NCBI GenBank assembly: GCA_963662175.1
Contig: OY759214.1
Coordinates: 12,400,001 to 12,464,000, forward strand
Source: Aradus depressus
Lineage: Eukaryota; Arthropoda; Insecta; Hemiptera; Aradidae
Length of the DNA: 64,000 nt
Direction of reading: 5' to 3'
Below the pieces are notes generated by a model. That model was not told the DNA's origin. It saw only the letters and a list, made by a program, of their open reading frames with translations, and did not search any database. The position numbers and the translations under genes are program-made. Positions 39,188 to 52,000 of this stretch are shown here, piece by piece (the stretch's first letter is position 1; each line of letters begins with the position of its first letter).

Positions 39188-42100
39188 ATGGAAAGCAATC
39201 CTTTTTTATGGGACATTGTGGAATTGGCCGGACAATTGCGACAGGAGAGACTGTTTGTCGGTTCTCAGCAGATCTACCTTCAAGAATTAAATGAAAAAGT
39301 AAGACAACTTCACACTTCCTAAACTAGTAATTTAAACTGAAACTTCTGTTTTATTTGACATGAAATATTCTATATATATATGTGTATTTTTTAAAAAATC
39401 CTATAGGTTCTTTCAACATCTTCTAAATTAGCTCAAGTATCTTGGGTAACTTCTCAACAAAGACTTAATTTGAATCGGTTAGTACTTTCTTGTCCTAACT
39501 CAACGCCAGCCTTGTGCTGTCAAAGGGCAGCCTGTTTGGAATCAACAAGATTTGTTGATGCACAAAAGTGTTTAGGATTTCAGGTAAGATTTATTCTAGT
39601 CCTTTATTTTTCTCGGGAAATATATATGTAAAGAGCTAGAAGGCATTAGTCTAACGATTTGTGTATTGATTTTTAGAAGTGTGCAAATTATGGAGAGTTG
39701 TTATCAGTTCTGCGAGACTCTCCAGAACTCGTTTCGAGATGTCTTCTTGCTGGTGATAGATTTCTTCCCGAAGAGATGTCACGTATTATTCGAAGTCTTA
39801 TTTCTGGCCTCTATGCGAGTTGTGTTCTTCCACAGGATAAAAATATTGTATTGAAAATCCTTAGTCAGCTTATATCACTGCAAATAATTCCTTCAGAAAC
39901 CCCTAGAAGGTAATTTATTTTTTTATCTTTTATCTTTGCACTCGTCAAAACTTTTTTTTGGTTTTACAATAATTAGCAGCCATTATGTCATTGATACTAT
40001 TGTTGTCATTTTGAGTCAAGGTCACACTGCATTCTTTATGATCATGTTTTTGCAACTTTTTTTTTTAATGACCTCTGCAATCCCATTCTACTTTATTTTC
40101 ATTTATTTTTAACTACACATTTGTATGTATTCACAAAATATATATTTTGCTTTTTGTGATCATTGAGAATGCACATAATCCTGAGTTCAAAAACCTATTT
40201 TCAAGGTCATACAACTAAAGCTGGCACATTTTTATTTAATAATATTCATTCTAATTTTATTATTGTTAATTATTATACATTCTGTGTTTAATTTCGAAGT
40301 GAAAGTCCCTTCTCCCCTTAAAGTTCACACAATTATGTTACCGACTTATGTACGTGTCAGTTGAAGTTTCCGCCTTGATGGAGTAGACAGTCTTATCTCT
40401 TATGCTTTTGGCTGAGGATGGTAGAAATACCGAAAGTACTCCCATGTATATGTATATAGTTAGTGAAATTAGACAATATATCAAATAAACAAGTTTTATT
40501 TTATTTTTCAAGTCCAATTTATGGAGTAGATTCTCTCTATCCATTTCGGTCATATAGGGGCCTATAAGGGTCAATAAGAGCATTAAACAGACTCGTGGAG
40601 CCTTCAAAAAGTTTTATTTATTAGTTTTAAATCAATAAAACAAACTTTTTAAAAAATATATTGTTTGTTTCACAAGAAATTTGTACATAACCTACCGGTT
40701 TCGACATTACACTTTCGTCAGGTTTAGTTATTAACTAAGACAAGTTTGCTGTCATACGTAAATAGGTACATCAGGTAGATAAAAAAATAATTTTACAATA
40801 ATTATATGTATAGTTTTAGTTAGTTATTGTGACTCATGCCCGGGCTTTAACTACGAGGTCATATGCCTACTACCAGAGCGCTCTGGTGGACATGAGCACG
40901 ACTCGACTATGGGAGTCCGTAATTTTTCTAGGCAGGTTTATTCATCTAGAGTAGGGGATCTTTAACCAGTATCTGACATAGTACAGGCTCGGGACCATCA
41001 CATAATGTCCCATCCGAAGGATGGTATGCTCAAGGTTTTCTCATTTCCCAGAAAAACAAAACCAAAGGGTCCCGGCCGGGTTTCGAACCTGTGATCTTGA
41101 GCTCAGTAGGCTATCACGTTACCTCTGAGCTACCGGCGCCCTCTAGGGGGATGTGTAAAACATTCAAATATAAGAGCCTCATTCGTCCCACACTTAACAA
41201 GTTAAGATATGAAATATTTTATTTTCTCGTATTAATATTAAATGAGTATGCATTTATTGTAAATAGGTTGTTACAACAAGGGTCTTGTGCTTTTGCACGA
41301 CTTTATTCCGCATTTCATGAGAACCTGTTCCCGGCCAAACTGTATCTCACAGCAGCTCTTCATGCCCCCATAATGAAGCTGCTCATGATGGAAGAGAAGT
41401 ATTTGGATATAGACCCAGAGAAGAAAGTGGCTGAGAGGTAATTGTTATGTTCACCAGGAAATTCAACAATATTGTTTTTATATGAATATATAATTTAAAA
41501 AGTAAAAGAGTGTAATAGAAGAATTCATGTAAGTTCTGGATGTACTTCCGTATGGGCTCGATATTTCGTCCCCTTCAATTCCATTTTTAAGAAAAAAAGT
41601 CGGTGAAACACAGTGTTCTTCCCCAGAAGGAATTAATCAATTAACTTTTCGCTCCCGCTCCAAAACCAATCGACCGTTTGTGCCGATAAATTCATTACAT
41701 GGGCAGGGTTTTTGAATTGAGCCTCCTCCCTGAACACCCTCTTCCCTTCGCTGAAATTATAACAGGTTATTTCCTCATTGGATTTTGACTTTAAATAATT
41801 TCTTGTCGATATATTCATTAGATCGGCAGTTGTTGGGGTTCTTGTGTTAAGTCTCTCCCTAATCCCTTAACAAAAAGTTTCATATATGGAATCTGAAGGT
41901 CGGAAAACATGAAATTCCGTTGAAAACTCCGTATCAAATTGTTGACCGATTACATAACTTCCCCCTCTACTTCGTATGTTTGGGGAAGTAAAAAGGGTAC
42001 CTCTTGTACAGGAGAGTTAAAAATTTTTATGTTCTTTTGAATAACAATAATTTTTATATAGTAAACAAAAATGAAGGAAAAAAGTGCGGGCCTACGGAAG

Positions 42101-45100
42101 TATGCTCCAACTTTTTAGGAATATAAAAGAATAAATTATTTTGGTAAAATTAAGATTATTGCTCTAATTAATATTTTGTTTTTAAAGGTTCACATTGGAA
42201 GAAAGGATAAAACGATTCGGTGTCGAAAGCAGCGCTACTTACAAGACAGAAATGAGGAATTACAAATTATCTGTATTAGAGAGTCTGACAAAAATCACCC
42301 AACACTTTATAACTAGTATTTTAGAAAATTTTCATTGTTTTCCTAATTCAGTGTTTTGGCTGGTTAGTCAAATACATTCCCTTCTTACCAAAGCCAACAC
42401 TATTCCAGAAAAAGAGGTATTTGCTGTATAACTGTAGTCTATCATTATTTTTCTGAATTTTAAAGGACCAAATTTGACTTTGCCTGCGTCATTAGCTCAG
42501 CGTCCAATAGGATTCATTGTTCTATTGGCGTTTTACAATTAATTTGATTGGATGATGGTCTAGGGATGCGAGTTAAGCCTAACCTAGTTTCATTTTATGT
42601 GAAATCAAATATATACATATCACAATTTTAATGAATTAATAATTAAAAAATGTTTGAACAAAATGTGAGAATTTTGAAGTTTTCATTTATGGTTTTGTTT
42701 TAGGTATTTGCAATGTGTACGGATCTAGTGTTTACCCTGTTCATCTGTCCAGCCATCGTTACTCCTGAAACTTATGGGATTATAGAGGTTCCTATTAGCG
42801 ATATTGCAAGGTACAATCTGATGCAAGTTGCACAAATATTGCAAATGCTTGCTTTAAGAAAATTCCAAAGTTTTGATGCACGATTTGATGATGTTTATTC
42901 TCAGTTCTCGGTGGTGAGTATTTTTTTTTAATATTTTATATTTATTAATTACTAAGTAGATCTCGACTGCTGAAGATATAAATGAAGGATATGTGTACAA
43001 GGTTTTGTCAAAAACCTTTACGCTTTATCTTGATCAGCTTTTCGATTATTAAAAAAATCTACATCAGGATCAGAATTAAATATAAGAAATTATTTGTAAG
43101 GATACTTCCATAATATTCGGACGGCTTGCGAATGTTTTTCACTATTTTCTTTTATTAAAAAATAATTAGCATTGTTCATCTATTTTTTTTATGTATTTAT
43201 AGTTTTACCTTGGTTTGCTAGATTACTCTCAATAAAACATAAATTGGCTAAACGGCTTTGTCACAGGAAAATCTTTACAGAATTAAGCGTCTATTGTTAA
43301 AAGTATAGTTCAATATTACTTAGCGTGATTAGTGTTTTTTGAAATATATACGCTTTTAATTTATATATTTCTTCAATGTTGTCCTAAAACAGGACCTTCT
43401 TGTCATTTATGTGTCATATTAAGAACCTTTCCACCTTTAATTTATATTTTGGTTCGTTAATAATTCATTTTATTATACATTAGATACATGAACAGCTATA
43501 ACTATTTGAGTCTGATTCACATATAATTAGTAATTACAATACTGTTCAAAAAATAATATGCAATGAATAAAAAATTAATAATACCTGAAAATATATCAGT
43601 ACAAAAATAATAACACTAATGTTAATTTAATAAAAATGAAGATAAATATTTTTCATAACTCTTCCGAAAGTGTCTTTAATTTTTCCATTTCTATTTTAAT
43701 TCACAATTTTAAATCTGATATTTCTATAAGGCATCTCGGACCCTAACAATTCCTTAACATGTCTTCGGTCGTTTTAACCAAGTCCGTATATACTGAAGGA
43801 AACAAGGTCCAGTCTCTGGTGACGTGACCTACATGTTGTGACCTATGTTGAAATATTAAAATTCCGACCCTATAAAATAATTAAAACAATATTCAGAAGA
43901 GTGTGGTTTCTTAATAATTCATAATTTATTCATTTTGTTTTTCAACAATATTGTAAATGAGACTAGTGGGACTCATGGGATCATATGTTATAATAGTTCG
44001 TGAAAGGGGTATCTCAGGCTGGATTGAATAAATATTTTTTAGAATGATAAAAATGTGTGTCCCTTCTCTAGATAAAACTAATGATTAATCATGGGTCTAA
44101 TTGTTATCACGTGTTGTTATTATTTTTGTGATATTTATTATTTAAAATCAAATCAAATTTGTTTATTGCTCATAGGATCGATATTACATCCCATAGCAAG
44201 GAGTGGGTCCTTGAATAACTTATAGTACAAAAATAAATGGAAAGTATAATAATAATAATATTTTTTTATTTCCGTTCATCCATAACATAGGATAGGTCAT
44301 AAGAATGCATACATTAAGATAGCTTATAAATTAGATACATAAACGGATATTAACTCTTAGAGTCTGACTCACATGGATTAGAATTAACAATACTATAGAA
44401 CCCCTCTTAACCGGCCTATCCCATGGAAGAGTTTTTTTTTTTTTTATTTCAGCATATAGTAGCTGGCAAGTGACTCAAACATTGTTTGACGGGCCTTTCC
44501 TGGAAATGGAAAATAAAACGGGTTGACGGGACGTTTAGCTGTGCAATGTGTTTGTGTTGTGGCTGGCAGAACGGGGGAGGGGGAGGCAGTTTCATTCCCC
44601 TCTTGCTTCCGAGTCTATTTTTCTATGAATCAATTAATATAGCGGGCTCCTGTGATATTTTTTCTTCGCCTCTTGCTTTTTCAAAGCCTTTCTCCAAATT
44701 TCGTGGCAGCAAATTTCTTGAAAATCAGGAAAGGGAGAGGAGGAAGTTACCCTTTTCTTTCAGTTTTGTTGTTGCCTTTGTCCGGTTATGATCTGTTAAA
44801 TAAAAATGAGTGATTTAGGAAAACGGAAACGTGTGATGTGAGACTTGGCTTTCAAAAAATCTTTGAAAGATAAAAAACAGAAAAAAATTATTTTTTCATT
44901 TGTTACATATGTACAATAAGTTTTCAAAGTTTATGTAAGTTCGTAATGTTTAATTTTTTCGTGTTCGTTGATATCTGTATGTACCTAATGTACAATAAAA
45001 TGAGTTGCGATAACGTCTTATTTGCTTGTTTATTTATGATACCTGATGAAATATGTACATATGTAGGTTCTTTTTGAGCAAAAATCGATTTTTCAGGATT

Positions 45101-48041
45101 AACTGGTCAAACGGGTAACCGGCCATGGTCTCGGTCCCGATCAGACCTGTTAAGAAGGGTTCTACTGTACTATTAAAATGTAAAATATATAAAGTACATA
45201 ATAAATACAGTAGATAATTTTTTTAAATTTAATTAAAATAATGATAATCATCCTTAACCATCTGATGATAATAAGATAATCATCCTTAATCATATTTTTT
45301 TTGTTTTTAGCTTCAATTTTAATTCAATTAATTTTTTACTTCCCCAGCTATACGAAGTTTAGTGGAAGTTATCTGTCAGAAATTTGATGTGGAATTTTCA
45401 TCGGTATTTCATGTTTTCAAATCTGCTGATTACAAAAATTAAATAAAAACAATTCTCTCTGTATGTGTGCCTGTGAACACGATAACTCTCGATCGAATGA
45501 ATGTATCGGCACGCAATTTTTTTTATGTGTATCCAGAACTCCCTAACGACGATACCTATTGATTTTGAACCAGATCGGCCAAAAGGAAGGAGGAAATGAG
45601 GGGGAGGATAAACCCAAAAACTTGATTAATTGTCGTTGTAATGATTTTATTGACACGGAATTTCAATTGTAAATTCAAAGCCCTTTAAGAACGACACCTA
45701 TTGATTTTCAACAAAATCATCCAAAGGGAAAGAGGAGGGAATTGGTGGAGGCTAAATTTTTTAAAGGCTTAATTTTCAGCGAAATCAGGCGAAGGGGAGG
45801 TTTCAGAGAGGGCTTAGCTAAAACAAAACATGATGTATATAATGTATGTATGACTTGAAATTGTATACATATAAGCTTTGGAGGGAGAAGGAACGGATTA
45901 ATTCGTGTTGGGGAAGTGCGCATTAGCTTTATACTGATATATATATATTTTGTTATATAAAATAAAATGTCTACATTTTCAGGATTGTGTATCGTCGGTT
46001 ATTGAAACAATGATAGAAGGAGGCACCTGTGGTGATGAAATTCAAATTGAAGATAAGTTTGAGGGTCTGTCCAGGCGGGTTGCATTATTTACTGAAGCTG
46101 AATTGTATTCTTTGGTCAGTATTTTTAATTTTTTAATTTTCTCAACAATTGTAACTTCTTCTTTAATTAATGTTACTACTTTGCCATTATAGATCACTTT
46201 CCTGAGAACGGTAATGAATGAAGCCAACTGCGAAGATACAAAAATGCAAAAAGAGCTCTCCACGTTTCTCAGCCAGATTCCTCCACAGGCTGTCAATGGA
46301 CATGGCAAAGTGCCAAGTGTCTCTCCAAGTGATCCGGTTGTCAAAAAACCCAGCATATTGGCGAAAGGTAAAACTTCTTTAAAAATGAATTGTTGTTTGG
46401 TTTAGCAATGTAAAACTATCGATAGTCGGTGTTATCGATATTTACGAGATATCGGTATTGAACTATCGTTACTATGTTTTAAGGACTTTCGTAAGTGTTT
46501 AGTAAAATTAAAAAATTACTATTCTTGTAGCGTGATTTGAACCTTGTTGTTTTGAACTGAAAAATGAGTCGAAAACGGAAGTCCAATGCGTGGAGTTACT
46601 TCGATAAGGATGTGGGTCCAAAAAAACTGGCTAAATGTCGTTTGTGCAGTGCCGAATACAGAACTTCTGGGAACACTTCCAATTTGAAGGATCAGTTGTT
46701 GAGAAAACAACTAGGCGATTACAACGGGAATGCCTTGTGCACACCTACAGATACAGAAGAGAATAGAGGTAGTGGAAGTGGAATTCGTTTTTACTCGAGC
46801 TCAACAAAAACATACGAAAGAATCTCCGAGAGGTACAGGATTCTCTTAAATCGTCTTGTTTCATACATAGCCATTGATTTTCAACCATTCAGCGTAGTCG
46901 AATTCGTAAAAGAAATATAGGTACTTACATTGTACGACATCTTGTTTGTCTTCCTTAAATTACTTACATGGTACATGTCACGTGTGCATATACGAGCTCG
47001 TACATGAGCATAGAGTGACTCGATATCACTTCTGCTTTAAAAAATATTTCGATAGTTTATATATATATATATATATATCGATAGACTCAGTAGTTCAAAA
47101 CTATCGTCACTATCGATATTGCCACTATAGTTTGACATACCTAGTTTGGTTACGTAATGAACGTTCTTGTATAGTCCCTCCCCCCTAGATTGGACAACCT
47201 CTTCTCGTTGCCCTTCTCTACTATTTATTCATCTTTTATTCTACTTATTTTTAACAAACAAAAAAAAAAGTACCGACAATCCTCCGGGAGTTGAGTTTGT
47301 ACATCTTATCACCTGTTCTGAAGCGATCTTGTCTCCAAGTACCTCTGTGTTATCAAATCCTTATCGCATATGCTACGACGGATAGAAATAGTTCTGCTTA
47401 AAATTTTAGTACTCTTGGTATTCAAGAATAATTTACATGTGAATGCCATTATTTTTAGTTTAGTAACAGAACTTGATAATAAGTAACCTTGATATTATCG
47501 GGTGGATGGTAAATTTGCAAAAACTTATCAGGAGAGCCAATAAGCAGTTTTTCAGCTCTCGTGAAATCGATTTTTAGGAGGAATCCACCAGTGACTGAAA
47601 TTTGACTTATTTTCAGTTGCAAAGTAGCGTAATAATATCACAGCATAAATAATTAATGCAGATGGGATTTTAGGTTAAAGTAAATCCATTTAAAAATACT
47701 ATGGATTGAATTATTGTCCAATAACTTCACAATTTATAAGAGAAATCACAATGGAAAAGTAGTTTTCGAGCTAAAATCAGGAAACCAGAAACAGAAAAGT
47801 CGTCGTGAAATCACCAGCTATGTACTTCCCCTCCACGAATTAATTATTTTTTCACTCTTTCTCCAAAGCCTCAACCATTTGGGCTAACACTATATATATT
47901 AGTTATGTAGTGGCTTCTGAATCCTAAATTTTGTGTCGATATATTCATTACATCGGCCGTTATTTGGGTATTTTAAATCCTAATTTTAGTATATGAATTG
48001 AATTTATTATAAAACAATATATATATACTACTATATATAGG

Positions 48042-48072
<31 letters not shown>

Positions 48073-48980
48073 TTTTTTTTTCTGTTAAGTATGTGACCAT
48101 TACTATTGGTTTCTGCTAGCTTGAACATAATCTGTGTCTTCAGTTTACCAATTGGGGGTAAAAATGTGATTATTAACGAAACTAGATATACTGGGTGTGG
48201 ACACATTGGACATAGCATAGCAGCCGTAGCTCAGAGATAGCATGCTGACCTACTGAGCTCAAGATCGCGGGTTCGAAACCCGGCCAAGGCCCTTGGTTTT
48301 TTTTTATTTGGTAGGTATGAAACCTTAGTCCGCCGTTCCTCGGATGGAACGTTAAGCGATGGTACCGAGCCTGTGCGATTTCAGATACCCGTACAAAATC
48401 GATAATCGCGCCGCCATTTAATGTCCCCTCCGAAGGATCGCGTGCTCAAAGTTTAGTTACCCTTAGCCGGGTTTGAACCCGCGACTTTGAGCACTGTAGA
48501 CTACCTCTGTGGTACCTCTTACGAAACGTATACATTACTTTGTACATTTCGAAATTTAATAAAACAAATTAAACTTACATAACCTTTAACACTTTTTTAA
48601 ATATAAATAAACTTCTTTACAACTAGTAAATATTAGTTCGTTTTTTATGAACCATTTCCAGCATGAAATATGACTAGTAAGTGAATTCAATATTGTTATC
48701 TGTCGTATAGTCTGTGTATTAAAAGTGTCTGGTGAGTGATAAGATAAATAATGTGCAACCTCAGTTTTCAAAGATTGTGTTTTTCAGAAATTATAAAAAT
48801 ATTATTAAATATACTTTCCTCTGCGCATTGGAGATAATTCTCAGAAAAATAACCTAAGGTTCTGTTATGGACTAATGTAATCTTATTTCTAAATTTTTGT
48901 ATAATTTTTATATAATTCTTGACTTTTGAAATTATTCTAACTCGGTCTCAAGTTAGCCATGGTTGTTAGTTAATAAATAA

Positions 48981-49012
<32 letters not shown>

Positions 49013-52000
49013 CTTTTTATCATATTGAGTGCCGAACACCTTGAAATGCTGTTACAACACAAACACAAATTGCACTAAATACTATTAAAGTAGTGGTGGA
49101 ATTTGAGTTAACACAATTTTGAAATTTACTCTAATTTCTCTTGAGCTCTCTTTCTCTTGAAGTGCTCAAATCTGCAGAACCTCTACTCCGGGACTCCTTA
49201 AGGGGGAGGGGGTGAATTAAGAGGAAGGGTGAGATATCCAATAGAAGGGGGTAAAGAGGTAAATAAAATGAGATGTATTTATTTATTGCATATATATATA
49301 TATATGCATTAATATTATTAATAAATAGTACAGAGTAAAGAATACAAATAAATATTATTATATATATACCTGAGACACTATGTATATAAAACTTCTAATC
49401 TAATTTTGTCTTGATGGGTGGGGACTGATGCGTGGCTCCCTCTGGCTCCGGAACCCTTCCATCTATTTATTCCATTCATATTTAAAGTGGTACTTCCTTT
49501 TCTTGGTTTATTTAACGATGAGAGTACGCATATACTGAACGGCATGATTATTTCAGTTTTGTTATGAAATAATATATTATTTATATTTTTGAGTTCATGA
49601 ACGTGACTAAATGTTAAACATTTAAAACATAACATTAATAAAAAACATTTTAAGGGTATATCTCTTGAAACTTTCCGAGAAAACACAAGAAAATTGTTTA
49701 CATTTTCGAGTTGTTGAATGTGACTAAACATTTAACTTTGAGCTATTTTCATAAAATGATTATAAATTATTGTTGTATTTGTAAATTTAAATATTTTTCT
49801 CTTCGAAGACATTCAAAATTTTCTATTAAAAGTTTATATAAAAAACAAACAAAAAAAAAGTATGAATTCATATAAATGTATTAATATACTTATCCTTTAT
49901 CTGAAGGAAGTTCAGTTCAAGTAAATAACGCCTTTCCCATTTTGAATTTATCATTTTGTTATAAAGACGCATTTTTTTTTTTCAGTTCATTCAGGAAGTG
50001 TCATGACCGTCATAGATTTTTCTTTTTTTTTTCGAAACATATTTGTGGTTTATTTTCTGTTGGCATTTAGAGAATGACAAAATATTGCTCCTTACAATTT
50101 TGTTTCAGCACTTTATGGCTACTTAAAAAAATCAAGTAAGGCTGCGTTGATTTTTCAATTTCCTCCGTCGTCGAAAGTAAAAAATGCTAGAAACTTCATT
50201 ATTCTTTCCTTTGGAAGTTCTTCACGTGTTCCAATATTCTACGACTTTTCATACATGAAATTCATTAATTTTTGAAAGAAAAAAAGTGCTTTTTTACACT
50301 TGTTACTTTACTCTTTAAAGTTGAATTTGATATTTAAATTGTACGCCATGTGAAAAACTTCTCAAGCACTTTCAATCATAAGAATAATGAATTTTCTAGT
50401 AATTTTACTTTAGTCAAAGAAGCGCATTAAAAGACAGCATGTGTAACCTTGGCCGACTTTTTTAAATAAGCATAAGGAAGTGAAAATTTTTTAAGCTCGA
50501 AAGTTTAATATTTTCTTGAATGTCTGTAGTATGGTTATTTCACAAATGATCTTGAAAAAAATCGATAATGTTCATGTTATATAGATGGAATTAGTGGAAA
50601 GACTTCCTGAATGTATACGACAATAAACAGTTATGGAAATTGTTATTAATTTTTTTAATTGCATTTTTAACAAATGTATTTTTGCAATTTTATAGATTTT
50701 TATTGTTCGATTCTCTCTATTTATGCTGAAGGTAATAATATTTCATTATCTAAATATTTTCTCCTCAAGAACGATTATACCATTTGGCTGAATATGGGTT
50801 GAAGATGAAAGGTCGATCGAAGTTCTATCGTGGAGGTCGATCCGATTACCCCAGTAAATACGGCCAAAACGGGGTTACGGAGCTATTATGTATTTCCAAA
50901 AAAAAATTAAAATATCAGGATCTATCTGTCATGCCAATATTGAATGACGGTCCTTGAAATCCTTTCAGATTGGCAGTCAAAAAAGATAGCTATACTATGA
51001 GCGCCTCGTTTCCGATTTATTCTCTCATTTTGGAAAAGAATCAAGCTATTTCATTTCTGGAAAAAAAAAAAAAAAAAAAATCTTTAAATGTTGGTATTAC
51101 ACTCCATAAAATCATGTCCATATTATGTTATCTTCTTCGGAGTGGTAAACACTTTTTTACTTCCCCAACGGAGTATAGCGGAAGTTATGTAATCGGTCAA
51201 AAATTCGCTGCTGGGTTTTCCACAGAATTTCAAGTTTTTTTCATCCCCTAGATTCAGAGTATGAAAAAAAAAGTATGTCTGTGAACACGATAAATCACAT
51301 GAAATTTTATATGTGAATCCAGTAAATCCCTCTAACGACGACAAATATTTTTGTGCCAAATCGACCAGAGAGAAAAGGGAGGTTAGGGGGGAGCCTTAAA
51401 ACAAAAATATAATAACTGCCGATAGAATGAATGTACCCTCACGAAATTTTACATTGGTGAAGGGTCTTTAACGAGTATCTAACATTGCACAGACTCGGGA
51501 CCATCACCTAATGTCCCAAGATTTCGAACTCGCGATCTTGAGCTCTATGAGTCTTAATTGTTTTATTTTCGGAGTCCATATATCTATTCAAATTTGTTGA
51601 CTCATAAAAAAAAAGTCTCCGGAAATAAAATAATGAACTAACAACATAAATTTAGTACATAACCCAACAATTGATTTTCAGTTAGTAAAAGCAGAAGTCA
51701 TAGCAGCAGTGGGTCAGGCACCGAGAATGGATCTGTAGATGATGATGAAACGTCAATTTTGAAAGTTCTCGTTATACCTTTCGACTTGGGCGCTGATTCC
51801 CATTTTGGAGTTTTGGCATCAGAACAAAAGGTAATGATGAACTTTGAACATTATTTAATTTATTAAATTTTTCCTGTTTGAAAAAGAGTTTTTCAGTCCA
51901 ATTCAAGAAAAATGATACTGAACTCATTATTGTAGTTGGTAAAAAGTATTCAAGGAACTTGTTAAATTTTATTTAAGTATTTCTTTTTGTCAATTAATAG

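Noticed and set aside
46564..46920. BED-domain frame as a domesticated exon of GAPVD1
   Set aside because: It lies within a TIR- and TSD-bounded hAT element, splice sites are not evident, and its zinc ligands are lost. GAPVD1 reads in phase from exon 8 to the exon at 51682 without it.
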